Below are positions 31,715 through 39,096 of a stretch of DNA of 39,096 bases, one piece after another. Below the pieces are notes generated by a model that was not told where the DNA came from, ran no database searches, and worked only from the letters and a program-made list of their open reading frames with translations. Source of the DNA: Deinococcus frigens DSM 12807. Its GTDB lineage: Bacteria; Deinococcota; Deinococci; Deinococcales; Deinococcaceae. Position 1 is the stretch's first letter. Every line of letters starts with the position of its first letter. A program made the position numbers and the translations under genes. Location of the stretch: assembly GCF_000701425.1 (NCBI RefSeq), contig NZ_JNIW01000034.1:1-39096 (forward strand), read 5' to 3'.

Positions 31715-31771
31715 TAAACTTGAACTCAGTTTAATTTAATTGGTGGGCGCGCGACCGGTATCGCGCCCACC
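31715..31771 (+). promoter_or_regulatory. promoter/operator and leader hairpin before etfB
   Basis: TAAACT (31715-31720) and AGTTTA (31728-31733) form an inverted repeat with a 7-base centre, followed by TTAATTTAA, a probable -10 area. Next comes a perfect 10-bp hairpin, GGTGGGCGCG (31742-31751) with CGCGCCCACC (31762-31771), with no T-run, ahead of the ribosome-binding site GGAGG. Both are candidate regulatory sites; the hairpin's centre CGACCGGT suits a dimeric repressor. Confidence 0.5.
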
Positions 31772-31791
31772 CCCACCCCACTGGAGGTTGC

Positions 31792-32549
31792 ATGAAAATT
31801 TTAACCCTTGTCCGGCAGGTCCCCGACGCCGAGGCGCGCGTCAAGGTCAGCGGCGACCGCGTGGACCTGGACGGCACCACCCTGGTGATTGACGGTATGG
31901 ACGAATACGGCGTGGAAGAAGCCCTGCGCCTGCGCGAAGGCGACACGGGCGTGGAAGAAATCGTGGCGCTGGCCGTGGGTCCCAAGAAGGTGGAGGACGC
32001 CCTGCGGACCGCCCTGGCGATGGGCGTCGACCGCGCCATCCATGTGGAGACCGACGAGCGCTTCGACGCCGTGGCCCTGAGCAAGATCGTGGCCCAGGTG
32101 GCCGGCAGCGAGGGCAGTGACCTGATCCTGCTGGGCGGGCAGGAGGCCGACTGGGACTCTCAGGCGCTGGGAGCCGCCAGTGCCGAACGCCTGGGCTGGC
32201 CGCAACTGACCTGGACCAACGAGCTGAAAGTGGAGGGCGAGACCCTGACCGGACGCCACGACGTGGACGACGGCAACGAAGGCTTCAAGGTCAATCTGCC
32301 CGCCGTGATCACCGCGCAGCAGGGCCTGAACGAGCCGCGCTACCCCACGCTGCCCAACATCATGAAGGCCAAGAAAAAGGAACTCCGCAAGGATGATCTG
32401 GGCAGCTTCGTTGTGCAGCCGGGCGTCAAATACCTGGGGGCGGAAATTCAGACCCGCGCCCGCCTGAACAAGATGATTGACGGCAAGGACCCGCAGGCCG
32501 CTGCCGAACAGCTCCTTGACCTCCTGCGAAACGAAGCGAAGGTGCTGGC

Positions 32550-32553
<4 letters not shown>
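31792..32553 (+). CDS. etfB: electron transfer flavoprotein subunit beta
   Basis: 253 aa. Pairs with EtfA to carry electrons from acyl-CoA dehydrogenases to the membrane quinone pool; binds AMP. Typical segments: [17 protein letters not shown] at the N-terminus, [32 protein letters not shown], and [19 protein letters not shown] (the ETF-beta signature area). The ATG has GGAGG 6 bases upstream. Its stop overlaps the etfA start (ATGA). Confidence 0.96.
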
Positions 32554-33500
<947 letters not shown>

Positions 33501-33518
33501 GCGAGCGAACTAAAGGAG

Positions 33519-33546
33519 GCAGAGAGGCTGGGCTTCTCTGCTTTCT
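33519..33546 (+). terminator. terminator of etfBA
   Basis: GCAGAGA (33519-33525) pairs with TCTCTGC (33535-33541), then TTTCT. It lies 18 bases after the etfA stop. Confidence 0.75.
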
Positions 33547-33869
33547 CGTTGTCTCCCTTACTATTACCCAGCAAGGAAGCAAGGGCCAGAAGATAGGAAT
33601 GAGCACTTCCAATGTCTACAACGAAGCAGCAACCCAAGGCCGTCGGGCGCGCAGCGGACGGGCCTTACGCAACGTAACGGAGCGGGGCGTGTAAGTAGGA
33701 ACCTTCCCCTCCAACCCCCACCTGCCACGCCCAACGGACCCTGCCTAGCGCAGCGCTGCTCCCCCTGCCCCCCTGGGGTAGGGGGCTGGGGGGTGGGGCC
33801 GCCCGAACAAACCTTGACCGTCTATTGAAACTCCTCGTCCCTTACGTCACCGTCAACGACACTGAAAAC
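33547..33869. other. intergenic region with G-quadruplex motif before the SDR gene
   Basis: About 320 bases with no gene seen. At 33775-33798 four G-runs (4, 5, 6 and 4 bases) are separated by TA, CT and T, a strong G-quadruplex pattern on the coding strand. The C-runs just upstream (CCCCC, 33761-33772) could pair with it instead. One isolated CAGCGCTG occurs at about 33751. TTGACC follows the G-runs at about 33814. Confidence 0.6.
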
Positions 33870-34622
33870 ATGGCCAAGGCACAGGCGCAAAACATCATCG
33901 TCACTGGAGCGGCACGCGGCATCGGGCGGGCCATCGCGGCTCTTTACGCGGAGCGGGGCGCACAGGTCCTGAGCGTGGACCTGGCCCTGCCGCCCACCCT
34001 GAAAGGCCAGCGGCGCGTCAAGGCCGATGTCAGCAGCCCCGCTGGACGCGAACGCGTCGTGCGGGCGGCGCGGGAACTGGGCGGCGTGGACGTGCTAATT
34101 CACAACGCCGCGTATCAAAACGCACCCGGCAGCGTGCTGGAGGTCAGCGAGCGCGGCTGGGCCAGAACCCTGAGTGTGAACCTGACAGCCCCGCTGCTGC
34201 TGACGCGCGCCCTGATCGATCTGATGCCGCCGGGAGGCGCGGTGGTGAATGTGGCCTCGGTGCAGGGGCTGTTTGCCGAGCAGGACAACGCGGCCTACAG
34301 CGCCAGCAAGGGCGGACTGGTCAACCTGACCCGCGCGATGGCGCTGGACCTGGCCCCACGCGGCCTGCGGGTGAACGCGGTGGCCCCCGGCGCGATCAGT
34401 ACCGAGAGTCTGCTGGAGGGCATCGAGCACAGTGGTGATCCACCCACCACCCGCCGCAATTACGAGGACCTGCACGCCCTGCGCCGCCTGGGCACGCCGC
34501 AGGAAGTGGCCCAGGTAGTCTATTTTCTGGGCAGCCCGGAGGCCAGTTTCATGACCGGGGCCATCGTGCCGGTGGACGGCGGCATGACCGCCAGTTTCAT
34601 GATGGCCGGGCGGCCCGTGTGA
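33870..34622 (+). CDS. SDR family oxidoreductase
   Basis: About 250 aa classical short-chain dehydrogenase. The cofactor motif TGAARGIG is at 12-19, NAA at 79-81, and the catalytic Ser130, Tyr143 and Lys147 in YSASK. The C-terminal [28 protein letters not shown] and VDGGM segments fit the fatty-acid/sugar-type SDR. An Asp after strand two (SVDL) favours NAD. Substrate unknown. ATG at 33870 is chosen as the natural start; the frame is open upstream from a TTG at 33825. It sits downstream of the G-rich tract. Confidence 0.88.
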   Translation: MAKAQAQNIIVTGAARGIGRAIAALYAERGAQVLSVDLALPPTLKGQRRVKADVSSPAGRERVVRAARELGGVDVLIHNAAYQNAPGSVLEVSERGWARTLSVNLTAPLLLTRALIDLMPPGGAVVNVASVQGLFAEQDNAAYSASKGGLVNLTRAMALDLAPRGLRVNAVAPGAISTESLLEGIEHSGDPPTTRRNYEDLHALRRLGTPQEVAQVVYFLGSPEASFMTGAIVPVDGGMTASFMMAGRPV

Positions 34623-34680
34623 CGCCGGGAAGGCAGTTCTGAAACTTTTTACCTTCACTCCAGAAGACGAACTCTCTGAT

Positions 34681-34886
34681 TCACCGGCTCTTTCCGCCTC
34701 CCGCCTGGCGAATGGCGTCCAGCAGTTTGCCCACCGACTGCGCCACGTTCCCGGCCTCGCGGCGCACGTCGGGGTCACGGGAGAAACGGGTCAGGCGTTC
34801 AGAAGCGTCACGCACGGCACGCAACAGGGCCTCGGTGGGGACGCTGGTACGCCCTGGGACTTTGCCCGACGGCGGTTTTGGATCGG

Positions 34887-34890
<4 letters not shown>
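34681..34890 (-). CDS. small protein translationally coupled to amylosucrase
   Basis: About 69 aa, unrecognised. After a Pro/Lys-rich start ([14 protein letters not shown]) it is helical ([40 protein letters not shown]) with a basic tail, suggesting a helical hairpin. The ATG overlaps the amylosucrase stop (ATGA). Function unknown. Confidence 0.6.
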
Positions 34891-36857
<1,967 letters not shown>

Positions 36858-36868
36858 AGTTGTCCGTC

Positions 36869-36898
36869 AGCATACGGTGTGGTTGGAAGTGTTTCCAA
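36869..36898 (-). promoter_or_regulatory. amylosucrase promoter with LacI-like operator
   Basis: On the minus strand a -35-like TTGGAA and a -10 TATGCT (36874-36869) stand 18 bases apart. The -35 is one arm of a 16-bp dyad, TTGGAA-GTGT-TTCCAA (36883-36898, plus strand), a form typical of LacI-family sites. The start codon follows the -10 by only 11 bases. Confidence 0.6.
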
Positions 36899-36965
36899 TA
36901 TCAGTGTTTCAAGACAAACGAAGAGGCGGCAGATCGCCTCCGCCGCCCCGGACCCCAGGCTGTGG

Positions 36966-37241
<276 letters not shown>

Positions 37242-37364
37242 GGCCCCAGGCTAGGCCCGTGGGATGATCCCCAGGTTGGCCCGGGCGTTAGAGAACGTTC
37301 AGAGATGCGCATTGCGTAAGCTTTGCGGCAGAGGCGACCAGATCGGTCACCTACGCTGACAGGC

Positions 37365-38015
37365 ATGCCCTTTGCTGCGCCTGACCTGCACCATGCCCAT
37401 GCCCTGACGCCCGATTTCTTTGCGGGCAATCCAGTGGCGGTGGCACGCTCGCTCATCGGTGCAGTGCTGGTGCGTGTGCTGAAGGACGGCACCGTACTGG
37501 CCGCCCGCATCGTGGAAACCGAGGGCTACGACTGCCCGCGCGATCCCAGTTGTCATGTGATTGCCCGGTTGCCCGGCGCGGCCCAGGCGATGGCCGGCGA
37601 GCCGGGCCGGGTGTACTTTCACTCCGCCTATAAGCAAGCGCTATTGAACGTCGTGTGCCGTCCAGCGGGGGTCCAGGCGTCTATCCTGATCCGCGCCGTT
37701 CAACCGCTGCTGGGCGAGGACCGGATGCGCGAGCTGCGCCCCGTCAAGCGCCCGGTTGACCTGAGCAACGGCCCAGCCAAGCTGGTGACGGCGCTGGGCC
37801 TGACCGAGGAATTGAAGGGGCAGCCGATTGACGGACCGACCTTCTACGTTATGCCGGGCGAGGCGCTGCTGGATTCGGAAGTTGAAACGACTTCTCGGGT
37901 CGGCCTGCGCCGGGGGGCCGAGTTGCCGTGGCGGTTTCTGATCCGGGGCAATCCCCATGTCTCGCCGGGCAAACCGGGTGCAGGAAGGACGGAGACAGGC
38001 CTCAGCCAGCCGTGA
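37365..38015 (+). CDS. 3-methyladenine DNA glycosylase (MPG/AAG family)
   Basis: About 216 aa. Removes alkylated and deaminated purines in base-excision repair. AAG-type features: [20 protein letters not shown], the catalytic Glu in [56 protein letters not shown] and the C-terminal [13 protein letters not shown]. The ATG at 37365 has TACGCT (37352-37357) 7 bases upstream; the frame opens earlier at 37323 without support. Its last 14 bases overlap meaB on the other strand. Confidence 0.93.
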   Translation: MPFAAPDLHHAHALTPDFFAGNPVAVARSLIGAVLVRVLKDGTVLAARIVETEGYDCPRDPSCHVIARLPGAAQAMAGEPGRVYFHSAYKQALLNVVCRPAGVQASILIRAVQPLLGEDRMRELRPVKRPVDLSNGPAKLVTALGLTEELKGQPIDGPTFYVMPGEALLDSEVETTSRVGLRRGAELPWRFLIRGNPHVSPGKPGAGRTETGLSQP

Positions 38016-38946
38016 GCGCCGTCACACCCTGGACTGCGGTCAAGCGCCCCGCCTTGACCTCGGCGCGAAGACGCTGAAGATGTTGCATGTCCAGACCATC
38101 CCGGAACATTCTCCAGGCCGCTTCTCGCAAAAGTTCATCGAACCACTGGGCGGTCTGGCTGCGGCGCTTGGCTGCCAGGTCCACCTCTTTTACATAATCC
38201 AGTACAGCTTCCCAGACCTCCGGCACGCCCTCGCCGGTCAGGCCCGAGGCCCGCAGCGCGCGGGGCCGCCAGGGGGCGTCGTGCGGGGTCAGCAGGTTCA
38301 ACGCCGCCCTCAGTTCCGTCTGCGCGCGCACCGCCGCCCTGGGGTCACTGTCGGCCTTATTGACCACGCACAGGTCGGCCAGCTCCATGATGCCGCGCTT
38401 GATGCCCTGCAATTCGTCCCCGGCGTTGGGCAGCGTCAGCAGCACGAACAGGTCCGTCATGGCGGCCACCTGCGTCTCGCTCTGGCCCACGCCCACAGTT
38501 TCCACCAGCACCACGTCGTAACCCGCCGCCTCGCACAAGGCAATGGCCTCGCGGGTACGCCGGGCCACGCCGCCCAGATTTCCGCCCGCCGGACTGGGGC
38601 GGATGTAGGCGTTGGGGTGAACCGTGAGCCGGGGCATGCGCGTCTTGTCGCCCATGATGCTGCCCCCCGTGCGGGCGCTGCTGGGGTCCACGGCCAGCAC
38701 CGCCACCCGGTGACCGGCATCGGCCAGTTGCAGGCCCAGCGCCTCGATGAAGGTGGATTTGCCCACCCCTGGCACGCCCGTCAGACCCACCCGGATGGAC
38801 TGTGCAGCGTGCGGCGCGACTTCCGAGAGCAGGTCCTGTGCTTCGACCTCGTGATCGGCGCGGGTGGACTCGCTCAGGGTAATGGCGCGGGCCAGGGCGC
38901 GGCGGCTGCCGGAGAGGAGAGGGGCGGCGAGGGGATGGGCAGCCAT
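38002..38946 (-). CDS. meaB: methylmalonyl-CoA mutase-associated GTPase MeaB (ArgK family)
   Basis: About 314 aa G3E-type P-loop GTPase that protects and loads cobalamin on methylmalonyl-CoA mutase. Walker [10 protein letters not shown] is at 57-65; [19 protein letters not shown], the [12 protein letters not shown] switch and NKAD (guanine specificity) all match the family. The mutase itself is not in the window. The ATG at 38946 has TATGAT (38958-38953) 6 bases upstream, a near-consensus leaderless promoter; the longer upstream frame is not supported. Convergent with the glycosylase gene. Confidence 0.94.
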   Translation of the reverse strand: MAAHPLAAPLLSGSRRALARAITLSESTRADHEVEAQDLLSEVAPHAAQSIRVGLTGVPGVGKSTFIEALGLQLADAGHRVAVLAVDPSSARTGGSIMGDKTRMPRLTVHPNAYIRPSPAGGNLGGVARRTREAIALCEAAGYDVVLVETVGVGQSETQVAAMTDLFVLLTLPNAGDELQGIKRGIMELADLCVVNKADSDPRAAVRAQTELRAALNLLTPHDAPWRPRALRASGLTGEGVPEVWEAVLDYVKEVDLAAKRRSQTAQWFDELLREAAWRMFRDGLDMQHLQRLRAEVKAGRLTAVQGVTALTAG

Positions 38947-38964
38947 GGGGCCATCATAGAGAAA

Positions 38965-38989
38965 GCCCCACCACTGCGGCGGGGCTTTT
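38965..38989. terminator. hairpin between divergent promoters
   Basis: GCCCC (38965-38969) pairs with GGGGC (38981-38985), followed by TTTT on the plus strand. It lies between the leaderless promoters of meaB and the rightward gene, so it may act as an insulator or operator rather than end a transcript. Confidence 0.4.
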
Positions 38990-39045
38990 GAGGAGAGCAG
39001 GGACTTATTGATCACGGCGTAAATACAGCCTGATACTCTAATGGC

Positions 39046-39096
39046 ATGGCCGAATGGCAACCTTCACGGTATTCCCGCGCCCAGCTTGAGGAACGC
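39046..39096 (+). CDS. start of an unidentified gene (partial)
   Basis: ATG at 39046 with TACTCT (39034-39039) 6 bases upstream, the leaderless pattern seen throughout the window. The 17 visible codons read [17 protein letters not shown]. Such an opening is compatible with small HTH proteins related to transposase N-termini, but the fragment is too short to call. The gene continues beyond the window. Confidence 0.45.
   Translation, partial: MAEWQPSRYSRAQLEER

Overview
The window reads as the chromosome of a Deinococcus species. The GC content is high. The gene set includes an amylosucrase of the Deinococcus type, two bacillithiol-type PIG-L deacetylases, a Thermus/Deinococcus-type homoaconitase large subunit (lysine by the alpha-aminoadipate route), a KhtT/KhtU-like antiporter pair and a WGxxGxxG-type surface protein. 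About fifteen host genes carry a TANNNT-like -10 box only 5-7 bases before the start codon and have no Shine-Dalgarno site, which is the leaderless architecture known to be common in Deinococcus.

Layout. 1-1194: two near-identical 109-bp inverted-repeat elements (MITE-like) in opposite orientation flank a bacillithiol-type deacetylase gene. 1279-6750: an accessory element next to a tRNA-Thr(CGT) gene. It has a leftward operon of seven small unknown genes, a divergent HTH regulator with a shared operator/promoter, a repeat-rich control region and a tyrosine integrase pointing at the tRNA 3' end. A 14-bp palindrome-centred repeat (GGGCAGCGCTGGGG) recurs nine times in this element and almost nowhere else in the window. 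6928-14249: core metabolism, with bshB1-like deacetylase, aspartate kinase, YceI, the glycolytic operon gap-pgk-NIPSNAP-tpiA and a PLC-like protein. 14250-19087: a mosaic with an AT-richer gap, a WGxxGxxG protein, asnS, a decayed barstar-type module, and homoaconitase translationally coupled to an HNH nuclease gene. 19166-25068: MFS exporter, antiporter pair, M3 oligopeptidase and secreted CAP protein. 25069-30142: a decayed RibD_C-type gene, radA with DUF2087, a frameshifted DUF2834 gene and a ClpC/ClpA-type unfoldase. 30377-39096: CMD-family protein, outer-membrane barrel, etfBA, SDR, amylosucrase with a small coupled protein, DUF2171, mpg, meaB and the start of a further gene.

How the genes work together. 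gap, pgk and tpiA form the lower glycolytic segment from one promoter. etfBA feeds electrons from acyl-CoA dehydrogenases. The antiporter and its TrkA-C subunit control K+/H+. RadA and Mpg serve DNA repair. The accessory element resembles a small integrative element or phage satellite: integrase, repressor and divergent operon, with no structural phage genes and no recognisable cargo. It is the best candidate here for something undescribed, together with its dispersed repeat and the MITE-like family beside it.
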